Assembly (NCBI RefSeq): GCF_003054265.1
Contig: NZ_QBKT01000006.1
Span: 1 to 64,000, forward strand
DNA: 64,000 nucleotides
Direction: 5' to 3'
Source of the DNA: Kordia periserrulae
GTDB lineage: Bacteria > Bacteroidota > Bacteroidia > Flavobacteriales > Flavobacteriaceae
Shown: piece after piece, positions 41,846 through 50,732 of the stretch
How positions within the stretch are numbered: position 1 is the first letter of the stretch
Layout: every line of letters begins with the position of its first letter
Program-made: the position numbers and the translations under genes
Notes under the pieces: generated by a model
Database searches by the model: none
Told to the model about the DNA's origin: nothing
Seen by the model: the letters and a program-made list of their open reading frames with translations, nothing else

Positions 41846-42059
41846 CTTTGCTAATTTGGATTACTTGGTTGATGATGAAGTATATGGACATAAACACACC
41901 AAAAAGTGTCAAACTTGTTTCCCAAAAACCTTTATCATAAGTAGTATCGAGCCAATTTCCAAGATAATTGCAGCCGTAAATGGTTATACCCATTTGCAAT
42001 CCTGCTCCGCTAAGTCGCAAAGCTTTATTAAGCGGTTTTATCGGCTTTTTTTTCGTCAC
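41838..42059 (-). CDS. AtpZ/AtpI-family protein
   Basis: 73 residues with two membrane helices and the family pattern LSGAGLQMGITIYGCNYLGNWLDTTY...FWETSLTLFGVFMSIYFIINQV. Start codon is GTG 42059, giving a 32-bp overlap with the bactofilin gene; no later start would keep helix 1. AtpZ/AtpI proteins accompany F-ATP synthase operons and are linked to assembly. Confidence 0.8.
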   Translation of the reverse strand: MTKKKPIKPLNKALRLSGAGLQMGITIYGCNYLGNWLDTTYDKGFWETSLTLFGVFMSIYFIINQVIQISKDD

Positions 42060-42438
42060 TTGCTTTCAATTCTTTGATTCCTGACTTCATACTACACGTA
42101 GCATTGAACGTAGCACCTGGCTCCACAGATAATTTGCTTACGGTAACATCACCTTCAATAATTGCCGAACTTTTAAGTGTCAATAATTCGGTAACCACCA
42201 ATTCTCCGTTGAAACGTCCTTCAATATCTGCATTGGTACAAACTACTTTTCCTATAATAACACCTGTAGAACCAATAACGATTTTTCCCGTAGTTTCTAC
42301 GCTTCCTTCCAACTTTCCATCAATGCGGAAGTCTGCTTTGGAGACTACCTCACCTTTAATATTTGTAGATTTTCCTATTCTATTGGATTGTCCGCGTGTA
42401 GCTTCGTTGTTACGTCCTTTTTTTGATTCTGAAAACAT
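42028..42438 (-). CDS. Bactofilin (polymer-forming cytoskeletal protein)
   Basis: 136 residues with a bactofilin beta-helix core (about 20-115) built of repeated V/I-rich turns (GEVVSKADFRIDGKLEGSVETTGKIVIGSTGVIIGKVVCTNADIEGRFNGELVVTELLTLKSSAIIEGDV) and flexible charged ends. Bactofilins form nucleotide-free filaments at the inner membrane that position envelope machinery. Lies between sprE (43-bp gap) and atpZ. Confidence 0.92.
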   Translation of the reverse strand: MFSESKKGRNNEATRGQSNRIGKSTNIKGEVVSKADFRIDGKLEGSVETTGKIVIGSTGVIIGKVVCTNADIEGRFNGELVVTELLTLKSSAIIEGDVTVSKLSVEPGATFNATCSMKSGIKELKASDEKKADKTA

Positions 42439-42481
42439 GGCTTTTGTAGTTTTGAGGGATTAAACTATGCTTAATTTAGAT

Positions 42482-45007
42482 TTATTTTATTTCTTCTAGG
42501 TTTTTGTGAATTTGTATGGTTTGATAATTTTCCGATGACATAATCACATTTTCCTTTTCAACGTTGTATGCTTTGGTCGTTTCCAACATATCTTCTACCG
42601 TAATGGCAGCCAATTTGGTTTTGAAACCGTGTACTACCACAAAATGCTGACTTCTATCATATACATCGCGCGACAAGGAAAGTGAATTGTAATTTTTATC
42701 CTCAATCATTTGATTGATGGTTTTTTCCAAGGCTTCCATCGCTTCGGTTTCATTTTTCTGAAACGCATAAATGATTTTAAAACTGGTCGATTTATCATCA
42801 TTCATAGGAGTTTTATTAGCAATTTTCGGTAATGAAGTCGTGACAAGCTGCTGCGCGCGTTTTCCTTCTTCATCATTAGGATAGTTTAACGCTACATAAT
42901 TTAACGCATCTTTGTAAGCCGTATAACCGTCCAATCGACCAATAATAGTTGCTTTGAGCATTTCAAATTTTGGCACAATTTGCTCACCTGTAAATTGTCG
43001 GATGTATTTTTCAGCATCGTTCAACGCCGCTTCAAACTCTTGCGCCACAAACTTTTTATAGGTTTTTGCATACAGACTTTCAGGACTGTTTTCATCAGAA
43101 GCAATGACTTCTTGCGGATTGCGAAGAATTTGCGCGTAACGACTACTTCCATGATTGTTTAAAATATCGTTTTTCCACTGCTCAGCTTTGTTCGGCTGTT
43201 CTAACAACACATAAATTTTATACAAGTTGTACTTCGATGGTAAAATGAGTTTTTCTTCTGGATTATTTTCCAGCAGTCGCTCCAATCGTTTTGCCGCGAG
43301 TTCGTATTCTTTAAATTTTTCCTTGTAAATCAGTCCTAACTGATAATAGGCAAAATTGCGCTCTTTTCCAATACTATCAATTACTTTTTCGTCTGTCGGA
43401 ATTTTATCTGTATAGAAAGCTACCGCATAGATATCTTTGGTAGCAGCATCTTTTCCAGCAGCACCTGCCACAGCATTGTCCGTTTTTTTAATTGTGTTTT
43501 TATCCGACAAACGCCAATTATCTTCCAACGCGCGGTCGCCCCATTTTTTACGGAATTCATTTTTTCCGTACGCTACCGTAGTTTGATTGTAAAAGTAGAA
43601 TTCGTCACTGCCATTTCTCGGACCTTTGTTGTCGCGGCTTGAAGCAAATTCATTGTCAACAATGGCTTGTTTTTCTTCTTCTAGCTTTTTTTGTTCTTCT
43701 TCAGCAGCTTTTAATTCGTCAATATATTTTTGAAAATACGCCGTGCGTTCTTCTTCTGAAAAATTCACCAATTGCAAAATACTATCGTTTACTTTGGCAA
43801 CATCTTCGTACGCAATCACATCATCGAGATTGGCTCTTTTCTTTTCAATTCTTCGAAACTTTCGCGTGTTTTTCTCCAAATTGAGCAAAGTACTATCGTA
43901 ATATTTTCCAGCAGCTTTGTAATTGGCTTCATCAAAACGTAAGGCGGCAATATTTTCATAATCCAATGATTTTAAATATCTGTCCGTACGTACTTTTCGG
44001 AGCGATTTATTAAAATATTCCTCTGCCAATTCTAACGAATCTTGCGCTAAGTGATATTCTGCCAATTGACGGTAAATTTTATCCAAAAACGGACGATTTT
44101 CACGGTCTTCCGCCAAATCGGTTAATTTTTCAAAAAATTCTTCTTTATTCGCAGTATCCAAATCAACATTTCTTAGTTTTTGAATCTCCGCATTAATCAT
44201 ATACACACGCGGCGATTTTCTATTTAAGTCAATCACTTTGTCAAACGCAATATTGGCACTGTCTTTATAACCTAAATCGTTGAATAACTGTCCAATGATA
44301 TAATTATAGCGACCTTGTTCTTCGCGAATTTTGGTAGACGCTGCGGCACGTTTCATCACTTGTACGGCACTATCTTTGTGTTTTAAATTGATGTATGCTT
44401 GACCTAATACCGCGTTGGCATCTGCATATTCTTGATCTTCTAACTCTTCAAACTTTAGCAAGCGTTTCAAATTGGCAATCGCGAACTCTTCATTTTCTAA
44501 GCGAAGATGCGTTTTTTCACGCCAAATTTTCGCCTGATTGATTTTATCACTATTTGGATATTCGCCAATCGTATAATTAAAGGCTTCCAACGCAGGAATA
44601 AATCGCTGGTCAAAATAACGTGCTTTTCCAAGCAACAAATACGCTTCGTCCATTTGCGGATTGCGCTGACGACCTTTGATATCCATCGAATGCTTTTGAA
44701 TGGCTTTTACGGCTTTTTCTTCCGCTTTTTTAAAGTTCGGATTTTTTCCGCCTTGCCCTGGAAGTGTCAAATCGTCCAAAACTTCCATGCGTTCCACAGG
44801 AAGAATTTCCCAATAATTATCAATATACGCATTCATCAAAGCTTCGCGGCCTTCTTCAAAAGCGACTTTTCCATTAAATAACACGTTGTATTTGGTAGTG
44901 ACCGAATGCCAATTTCGGTTGATAAATGTATCTTTTTTGGTAGAGCAGCTAAACAGTAAAATTCCTAATACTGATAGCGTTACCGATATATAAAGTAGTT
45001 TTTTCAA
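42482..45007 (-). CDS. sprE: SprE/PorW type IX secretion lipoprotein
   Basis: 841 residues. The lipoprotein signal MKKLLYISVTLSVLGILLFSC (Cys21) begins at TTG 45007; no in-frame ATG precedes it. The N-terminal sequence CSTKKDTFINRNWHSVTTKYNVLFNGKVAFEEG is characteristic of SprE/PorW, followed by many TPR-like helical repeats. SprE of Flavobacterium johnsoniae and PorW of Porphyromonas are needed for type IX secretion and gliding. It heads the minus-strand run into bactofilin and the ATP synthase genes. Confidence 0.88.
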   Translation of the reverse strand: MKKLLYISVTLSVLGILLFSCSTKKDTFINRNWHSVTTKYNVLFNGKVAFEEGREALMNAYIDNYWEILPVERMEVLDDLTLPGQGGKNPNFKKAEEKAVKAIQKHSMDIKGRQRNPQMDEAYLLLGKARYFDQRFIPALEAFNYTIGEYPNSDKINQAKIWREKTHLRLENEEFAIANLKRLLKFEELEDQEYADANAVLGQAYINLKHKDSAVQVMKRAAASTKIREEQGRYNYIIGQLFNDLGYKDSANIAFDKVIDLNRKSPRVYMINAEIQKLRNVDLDTANKEEFFEKLTDLAEDRENRPFLDKIYRQLAEYHLAQDSLELAEEYFNKSLRKVRTDRYLKSLDYENIAALRFDEANYKAAGKYYDSTLLNLEKNTRKFRRIEKKRANLDDVIAYEDVAKVNDSILQLVNFSEEERTAYFQKYIDELKAAEEEQKKLEEEKQAIVDNEFASSRDNKGPRNGSDEFYFYNQTTVAYGKNEFRKKWGDRALEDNWRLSDKNTIKKTDNAVAGAAGKDAATKDIYAVAFYTDKIPTDEKVIDSIGKERNFAYYQLGLIYKEKFKEYELAAKRLERLLENNPEEKLILPSKYNLYKIYVLLEQPNKAEQWKNDILNNHGSSRYAQILRNPQEVIASDENSPESLYAKTYKKFVAQEFEAALNDAEKYIRQFTGEQIVPKFEMLKATIIGRLDGYTAYKDALNYVALNYPNDEEGKRAQQLVTTSLPKIANKTPMNDDKSTSFKIIYAFQKNETEAMEALEKTINQMIEDKNYNSLSLSRDVYDRSQHFVVVHGFKTKLAAITVEDMLETTKAYNVEKENVIMSSENYQTIQIHKNLEEIK

Positions 45008-45485
45008 GGTGATGTATTTAGTAATTGTAAAACTAAAATTTGACGTATTTAGTATATAGGAAGGTAAAAATACATTTCTTTTTGAAAAATATGGTAAAAT
45101 CTATAAGAATCTAGCGTTTTTTGGGGTTTGGAAGTGTGAAAAATGTGTAAAATGAAAAATGATTCCTTTCAAAGCGATATTTTCAGTGTTTCATATTGCT
45201 TCGTCTTCATTAGTTTTTAGGCTTTTTTTAAATTATTTAAACTTCAGTTCGACGTTAGAAATCATGATAATAATAATACTAGTAACTTGTCCGTTCGAGC
45301 GCAGTCGAGAACACTTTAGAAAAGCTAAAACTTCAATTGAATCTCGACTGCGCTCGATTTGACATTTTATCTAAGTCTTAAAATCAATCATTTAACAAAT
45401 AGTTATATAGAAATCAAGTTATTGTACTGTTTTCATTTGATAAAATATTCCAAAAAAACAATAGGTTTTCTACCTTTACCCAATC
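45008..45485. other. 478-bp divergent intergenic region with palindromic element
   Basis: Between the divergent sprE and LytTR genes. AT-rich, no gene seen. It holds copy 2 of the 75-bp palindromic element and, 7 bp before the LytTR ATG, TACCTTTA, one base off the -7 consensus. Confidence 0.5.
45289..45364. repeat. 75-bp palindromic element, copy 2 (inverted)
   Basis: TGTC...GACA ends and the same perfect 16-base arms (45295-45310 and 45342-45357) as at 22462-22536. The flanking bases CCGT/TTT show that it is in the opposite orientation; the centre is similar but not identical. Confidence 0.75.
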
Positions 45486-46361
45486 ATGCTGAACTTTCTC
45501 AAAAAACCACATCCGTTTATTTTTAACGCGTACAGCGTTGCGATTCCTGGTGTGGCGAGTTTTTTGATTATTTTGCTATTAGCGCCGCTCGATTTTAAAG
45601 GAATGGAAATCACGCAACGTAGCATCTACGCACTTTGTATTGGCGGTTTTGTTTCCATCATTATTTTTAGCACGGTAAAATTGCTCCAAAAGCTGTTTCC
45701 AACCGTTACACAGGAAGACCGCTGGACCATTGGAAAGGAAATTTCGCTGTTTCTTTTGGTGGTTTTGCTGATTACTTTGGGAATTTTTCTAGGAATTTTT
45801 ATACTGTATGGAACGCATGAATCTGCTTGGCAATTGTTTGTGAAAACAGCTTTTATTTCTATCTGTATTAGCTTTTTCCCGATTGTGATTTTGGTATTGT
45901 TTGAACAGTATTTGCAACAAAAAAAGCAATTTAAATACGCGCAGCAATTAACGCAATCGCTCAAAGCAGAAAATCAAAAACTACAAACCGAAAAGCAACA
46001 CGAAACGACTTCCGACCAACAATTACAGTTAAAAGCTGAAAACGGAAAAGTGGAATTGCAACTATTCGCTTCCGAGCTCATTTGCCTACAATCTGACGGA
46101 AATTATGTAGAAGTTTTTTATGAAATTGACAAAACCGTTCACAAAAAATTACTGCGCAATCGATTAAAAAGTTTGGAAGAATTCTTGCCAAAAACGACTT
46201 TTTTTCGATGTCACAATCGCTTCATCATCAACGGAAATTATATTGTACATGTAACGGGAAACGCCCGAAATTTGGAGCTAACTTTGCGCGGAATGGATGC
46301 TACAATTCCTGTATCGCGCAGCAAAGCCACACAGATTTCTGAGTTTATCCAAACCTTGTAA
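45486..46361 (+). CDS. Membrane-bound LytTR-family transcription regulator
   Basis: 291 residues: four membrane helices (about 17-35, 48-65, 85-108, 120-142), a coiled-coil linker (QYLQQKKQFKYAQQLTQSLKAENQKLQTEKQHE) and a C-terminal LytTR DNA-binding domain (LFASELICLQSDGNYVEVFYEIDKTVHKKLLRNRLKSLEEFLPKTTFFRCHNRFIINGNYIVHV, ending ATIPVSRSKATQISEFI). No receiver domain, so the membrane part is the likely sensor. Probably controls the plus-strand genes that follow. Confidence 0.92.
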   Translation: MLNFLKKPHPFIFNAYSVAIPGVASFLIILLLAPLDFKGMEITQRSIYALCIGGFVSIIIFSTVKLLQKLFPTVTQEDRWTIGKEISLFLLVVLLITLGIFLGIFILYGTHESAWQLFVKTAFISICISFFPIVILVLFEQYLQQKKQFKYAQQLTQSLKAENQKLQTEKQHETTSDQQLQLKAENGKVELQLFASELICLQSDGNYVEVFYEIDKTVHKKLLRNRLKSLEEFLPKTTFFRCHNRFIINGNYIVHVTGNARNLELTLRGMDATIPVSRSKATQISEFIQTL

Positions 46362-46467
46362 TGTCCATTCTTCACACATACGTCCAAACCATACCAAAGC
46401 CTTTGTATTAAAGACTTTTCTAGATTTTTTATCACACTTTTGCGCTGTCAAAAAATTACAAAAACTC

Positions 46468-47139
46468 ATGGAAACTGGTATTCAATACACCTTGTACATA
46501 CACATTATTGTCGGAGCAATTTCGCTCATTTCTGGAGCTATCGCCATTTTTAGCGCAAAAGGGAAAAAATGGCATCGGCAATCAGGAAAAATTTACTTTT
46601 ATGCAATGACGGCGGTTTTTATTACAGGAATCGTTATTGCAGGTTACAAAATGAATCGCTTTCTATTTTTTATCGCGTTTCTGAGTTATTACAGTGTGTT
46701 TTGTGGTGTACGCTTTTTAAAACTGAAAAAACTTCACAAAACACAACAGCCAAAATGGTACGATTGGTTTGCAGGAATTCTCAATACAGTGGCGAATTTG
46801 GCGTTTTTAGGCTTGGGAATGTATTATTTGTTTTCAGATTCAGTAAATATCGGCGGTGTGTTGTTAACGATTGGATTTGGTATTGGCGGTTTGGCAATTT
46901 CGTATGCCAATTTAAAACCGTTTGTCATTCGTCCAAAAGAAGCGTATCACTGGTATTTGGCGCATATCGGAAATATGATGGGCGGTTATATTGCCACATT
47001 TACGGCGTTTTTATCCACCATGGTCACGCGTTTTGATTTGATGAATCCGTTTGTAGCCTTTGCATTGCCTTCTTTAATTGGTATTCCACTTTTGTTGTTT
47101 TGGCAGAAAAAAGTTGAAAAATCATTCACAAAACGATAA
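46468..47139 (+). CDS. DUF2306-like membrane protein
   Basis: 223 residues from ATG 46468; the longer open frame upstream only re-reads the LytTR gene. Six to seven hydrophobic helices with His at HIIVG, KWHRQSGK and EAYHWYLAHIGNMMGG, the pattern of DUF2306-type membrane proteins. Function unknown. 106 bp behind the LytTR gene and 13 bp before the next gene. Confidence 0.8.
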   Translation: METGIQYTLYIHIIVGAISLISGAIAIFSAKGKKWHRQSGKIYFYAMTAVFITGIVIAGYKMNRFLFFIAFLSYYSVFCGVRFLKLKKLHKTQQPKWYDWFAGILNTVANLAFLGLGMYYLFSDSVNIGGVLLTIGFGIGGLAISYANLKPFVIRPKEAYHWYLAHIGNMMGGYIATFTAFLSTMVTRFDLMNPFVAFALPSLIGIPLLLFWQKKVEKSFTKR

Positions 47140-47152
47140 ACTGCCCTTTTTC

Positions 47153-48301
47153 ATGAAACATTTATATCTATTTTTCCTTTTCGGGATAATGCTCGCGTTG
47201 GTACGTTGCAAAGCGTATCAACAATTGCAATTGGAGTCTGAAACGACACATCGCATTCCTTTTGAATATGTAAAAGGATTGATTGTTATAGAAGCCAATG
47301 TACAACAACAAACGACTACAAATCGTTTTATTTTTGACACTGCCGCACATACGAGCAAAATTGAATATGAATTGGCAGAACGTTTACAGCTTCCGACAAC
47401 ATATAAACGTACTAACGGAACGGCACAAGGTATTCGGCGCACGATTGAAATGACCGTCATTGATAGCATTTTTTTAGAGAGTTTACCTTTTTACGGAATC
47501 GCCGCAGGAAAACTCCAATACGATGCCAAATCGTACAGTCCGTGTGTGGCTCCTGATGGCATTATTGGCGCAAACCTCATCAAATTGAGCAATTGGAAGA
47601 TTGATTATCAGCAGCAACTGCTTGAAACTTCTCAAAATAGTTTGTTTCCTGCAGAAAATACGAAAACTCACGAACTAGATTTTAAAACCTCTTTTCGTTC
47701 AGGCATTCCAAAAATAGACATCGAAATTGGCGGAAAACTGATTAAAAATGTACTGTTTGATGTGGGTTACAACGGCGGTTTGGTCGTTCCAAAAAAATAT
47801 GCGTCTTTGTTTCCTGAAACTGCGTCTGAACTTTATATCGATCAATCAACTTCGGGAATTTTTGGAAGCAACCGCGATACCTTGATCGTAAAAGAATTGG
47901 CTGTGAAATTAGACGATTTCAACACCAACATTCCTGTACAGTTTTCATCACTGAACAAAGCGTTGTTAGGAAGTGATTTTTTGGAGCATTTTACTATCTT
48001 TCTCAATTATGACACGAAGAAAATTATACTTCAACCCAAAGAAAAAGTGCAAATCGCTGCCGAACGAAATTTTATTCCTGGCATTCTGAATGATTCCCTT
48101 TGGATAGTAAATAGAACAACGCCCAATTCAATACTACAAATTGGCGACACCTTACAAACGATTAACGGTTTTCGTCCAAAAGAGTTGTTTCGCTCACATT
48201 GCGATTACTTTTTACAGATTTCAACATTGCTCAATCAAGATACATTAGTTATTAAAACACAGCATCAAAAAATTATTCATCTCAATCAATCAAAAAAATG
48301 A
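47153..48301 (+). CDS. Retropepsin-like aspartic protease family protein
   Basis: 382 residues from ATG 47153 (upstream frame belongs to the preceding gene). N-terminal hydrophobic signal ending near Cys19 (LALVRC, an imperfect lipobox). Two aspartyl-protease-type repeats: FIFDTAAHTS (Asp62) and VLFDVGYNGG (Asp203), each followed by the expected hydrophobic GIIGANL and LLGSDFL motifs. A PDZ-like segment may close the C-terminus (LQIGDTLQTINGF). Predicted envelope protease; activity unproven since the first motif is DTA rather than DTG. Confidence 0.8.
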   Translation: MKHLYLFFLFGIMLALVRCKAYQQLQLESETTHRIPFEYVKGLIVIEANVQQQTTTNRFIFDTAAHTSKIEYELAERLQLPTTYKRTNGTAQGIRRTIEMTVIDSIFLESLPFYGIAAGKLQYDAKSYSPCVAPDGIIGANLIKLSNWKIDYQQQLLETSQNSLFPAENTKTHELDFKTSFRSGIPKIDIEIGGKLIKNVLFDVGYNGGLVVPKKYASLFPETASELYIDQSTSGIFGSNRDTLIVKELAVKLDDFNTNIPVQFSSLNKALLGSDFLEHFTIFLNYDTKKIILQPKEKVQIAAERNFIPGILNDSLWIVNRTTPNSILQIGDTLQTINGFRPKELFRSHCDYFLQISTLLNQDTLVIKTQHQKIIHLNQSKK

Positions 48302-49320
48302 AAAAAACAGTTTTTATAACGCTTTTACTCCTAAGTCAGTTCGCATTTTCGCAAAAAGTAAAAGACTTTTTTTATGCAGAACCCGACGACAAAAATTTAC
48401 CGGTTTTTGTACGAGGAAATTTAAAAAACAACACCATTTTGCTATTCGTTCAAGGAAATTATGGTGAAAATGGTATTGATTTCGGTCGCTCCAATTATCC
48501 GCGCTGGAAAAAGTCGTTAGAAGTCAAGGTTGCCATTGCTTATTTTGACCAACGAGGCTTGAACACATCTGTCAAAAAAATTGACACTACACGTATCAAT
48601 CCCACGCAAGTGGCAAAAGACATCATTGCAATTGCTAAAAAATTAAAGGAAAAGTATAATGCGAAAGTTTATGCCTTTGGTCATAGTACTGGTGGACAAG
48701 ATGTGTTGGATTGTTTGGCAAAGTTTCCCAAAGAAGCGCACTATATTGAAGCAGGTATTGTGTTTAATGCGCCCATTACGAGTGATTTTTCTCCAGAACG
48801 TTACAACCAATATCGTCCGCAATTTTTAAAAAATATTGCTACAAATTTTATCGCGCAAAAGAAAAATACTGCGTATTGGCAAGAAGCTTTCGATTGGATG
48901 ACAACAACAGATTCCATTCACACACCCGAAATTTCAAAACGTTGGAATAGGTATGTCGATGCGGCGTTTACGCCAACCAAACGCAAAACAGGATTCGGAA
49001 TGGCGTTGAAAGTTTTGTTTGCGCGCCCGTATAATCCTTTACGATATTTGAACGAAAAAGATAACAAGCTGGTCAGTGATTTATTGTGGGAAGCGCAACG
49101 CGATGTAAACCGTTGGAAATTGCTTCCGCAGATTGAACACCGAGTTTTACTCCTCACAGGACAATTTGACGCGATTGCCGTTCCTGAAGAGTTACAGGAT
49201 GCTAGCAAACTGATTGCCAATTCAACATTGGTAGTGTTGCCTAATAGTGGACATCAATCGTTTTTGGATACGCCTAAATTGTTTGAAAAAGCTGTTTTAG
49301 CGTTTATTGGTATTAACTGA
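48298..49320 (+). CDS. Exported alpha/beta hydrolase
   Basis: 340 residues with a clear signal peptide (MKKTVFITLLLLSQFAFSQ). Nucleophile elbow FGHSTGG (Ser130), acid Asp291 (GQFDAIAVP), His319 (NSGHQSF) complete the triad. Overlaps the aspartic-protease-like gene by 4 bp (ATGA), so they are co-translated. Substrate unknown. Confidence 0.88.
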   Translation: MKKTVFITLLLLSQFAFSQKVKDFFYAEPDDKNLPVFVRGNLKNNTILLFVQGNYGENGIDFGRSNYPRWKKSLEVKVAIAYFDQRGLNTSVKKIDTTRINPTQVAKDIIAIAKKLKEKYNAKVYAFGHSTGGQDVLDCLAKFPKEAHYIEAGIVFNAPITSDFSPERYNQYRPQFLKNIATNFIAQKKNTAYWQEAFDWMTTTDSIHTPEISKRWNRYVDAAFTPTKRKTGFGMALKVLFARPYNPLRYLNEKDNKLVSDLLWEAQRDVNRWKLLPQIEHRVLLLTGQFDAIAVPEELQDASKLIANSTLVVLPNSGHQSFLDTPKLFEKAVLAFIGIN

Positions 49321-49398
49321 CCAATTGTATGTTTTTCACGTAACTAATTGATTTTTAGATTTTTTAACTTATAGCATTAACCAAAAAAACCAAAAGTC

Positions 49399-49872
49399 AT
49401 GAAAAAATTTAGTTACATTTTAATGTTCGCATTGTTTGCTTTTTTTGCCTGTCAGACAGACAATACAAATTTTGAAAATTTAGATACTGAAGCTACTGAA
49501 TTGAAGCGCAGTGCAGCCACAGATGTAGGAGTTTTTAAGCCAATACCTAAAAACGCTGTAAAGAATTTGGATGCCTTTTTGGATACTCAACTTCGAACCA
49601 TTGCCAAAAGTGATCCTGTTCGTTATGGATGCGTAACTTTTGTGGATGGATATGCATTTATTGATGAAGACTGTACAATTACTAGTGGCGTACCAGAACG
49701 TTACAGAGATTGTGACATACAATATGTTCGCTATTTGGAGTGTGCGCCAAATTACTACAATCCATATTGCATTATTTGTGCAGTGATGTTTGTTGTAGAA
49801 TGCGATGATGAACTTTATTGGGGAATAGGCTATGATATTATTTGCGATTATTCGCAGCCTGTGCCGCTATAG
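49399..49872 (+). CDS. Cys-rich small lipoprotein
   Basis: 157 residues. Lipoprotein signal (MKKFSYILMFALFAFFACQ, Cys18), a variable linker, then a C-terminal part with nine Cys (RYGCVTF, DEDCTI, RDCDIQYVRYLECAPNYYNPYCIICAVMFVVECDD, IICDYS), likely disulfide-bonded or metal-binding. No family recognised. Stands alone, followed by two hairpins. Confidence 0.75.
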   Translation: MKKFSYILMFALFAFFACQTDNTNFENLDTEATELKRSAATDVGVFKPIPKNAVKNLDAFLDTQLRTIAKSDPVRYGCVTFVDGYAFIDEDCTITSGVPERYRDCDIQYVRYLECAPNYYNPYCIICAVMFVVECDDELYWGIGYDIICDYSQPVPL

Positions 49873-49877
49873 ATTTT

Positions 49878-49909
49878 TTTGCGATATTAAATATGTTTAG
49901 TATCGCAAA
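49878..49909. other. Hairpin without a T tail
   Basis: TTTGCGATA / TATCGCAAA perfect 9-base stem, 14-nt loop, just after the lipoprotein stop. No U-run on either strand, so it is more likely an mRNA-stabilising or protein-binding structure than a terminator. Confidence 0.45.
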
Positions 49910-49920
49910 TTAAAAAAGAC

Positions 49921-49966
49921 AAAACGTGCATTTTGATACAAAAAACTATTAAAATGCACGTTTTTA
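49921..49966. terminator. Bidirectional terminator
   Basis: AAAACGTGCATTTT / AAAATGCACGTTTT, perfect 14-base stem with 16-nt loop between convergent genes; T-rich on both strands. Confidence 0.85.
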
Positions 49967-49984
49967 TTTTATATATACTCTTAA

Positions 49985-50710
49985 CTATTCTTCTTCCAAC
50001 GCTGCTTCTACGGCTGAACCTGCAAAGAAAGCTTCGAGTTCTTTTAGGGTAGCTTCTGATTTTACAATGTCTTTTACAACCAATCCTTTGTTCAGCACTA
50101 CAATTCTATCTGAAACTTCCGTAACGTGCATTAAGTCGTGACTCGAAACTAAAACCGTTACTTTTTTGTCTTCCGAGAGTTTTTTGATAATACCTTTTAA
50201 GCGAATTTGTGTGGTTGGATCTAAGTTGGCAAACGGCTCATCTAAGATGATGATTTCTGGATTTCCGATGAATGAGGCTACAATTCCTGCTTTTTTCTGG
50301 TTTCCTTTACTTAAATCGCGCAGGTATTTTTTTTGATTGAGAATTTCTCCGTGAAAAAAGTCTTCGAATTGTGCTAACAAAGCATCAACATCCGATTTGT
50401 TTTGTCCGCGCAAATCACCAATAAAGTAAAAGTATTCTTCTGGTGTTAAATAGCCAATTAAGAAGCTTTCGTCAATAAATGAAGACGTAAATGGTTTCCA
50501 CGCTTCACTTTCGTGCACTTTGATGCTTTTACTTTTTATGTAACCTGTTGTTGGCTGAATCAAATCTAGTAGCAAGCTAAATAGTGTTGTTTTTCCTGCT
50601 CCATTGTTTCCCACCAAACCAAAGCTTTGCCCTTTCGGAATGTCTAGTTTATCTATTTGTAAAACTGTATTTTGTCCGTATTTTTTTGAGATATTATTGA
50701 TAGAAATCAT
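49985..50710 (-). CDS. ABC transporter ATP-binding protein
   Basis: 241 residues from ATG 50710; the 15 extra upstream codons overlap the permease gene and are not conserved-looking. Walker A GNNGAGKTT (34-42), signature LSKGNQKK (an LSGGQ variant) and Walker B IIILDEP are present. Ends with an acidic tail (EAALEEE). Partner of the preceding DUF5687 permease, 22 bp away. Confidence 0.92.
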   Translation of the reverse strand: MISINNISKKYGQNTVLQIDKLDIPKGQSFGLVGNNGAGKTTLFSLLLDLIQPTTGYIKSKSIKVHESEAWKPFTSSFIDESFLIGYLTPEEYFYFIGDLRGQNKSDVDALLAQFEDFFHGEILNQKKYLRDLSKGNQKKAGIVASFIGNPEIIILDEPFANLDPTTQIRLKGIIKKLSEDKKVTVLVSSHDLMHVTEVSDRIVVLNKGLVVKDIVKSEATLKELEAFFAGSAVEAALEEE

Positions 50711-50732
50711 TGTTCGTGTTTTTAAAGATTGA

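Noticed and set aside
46297-46467. Upstream extension of the DUF2306-like gene
   Set aside because: Re-reads the end of the LytTR gene in another frame; a clean membrane-protein start lies at 46468.
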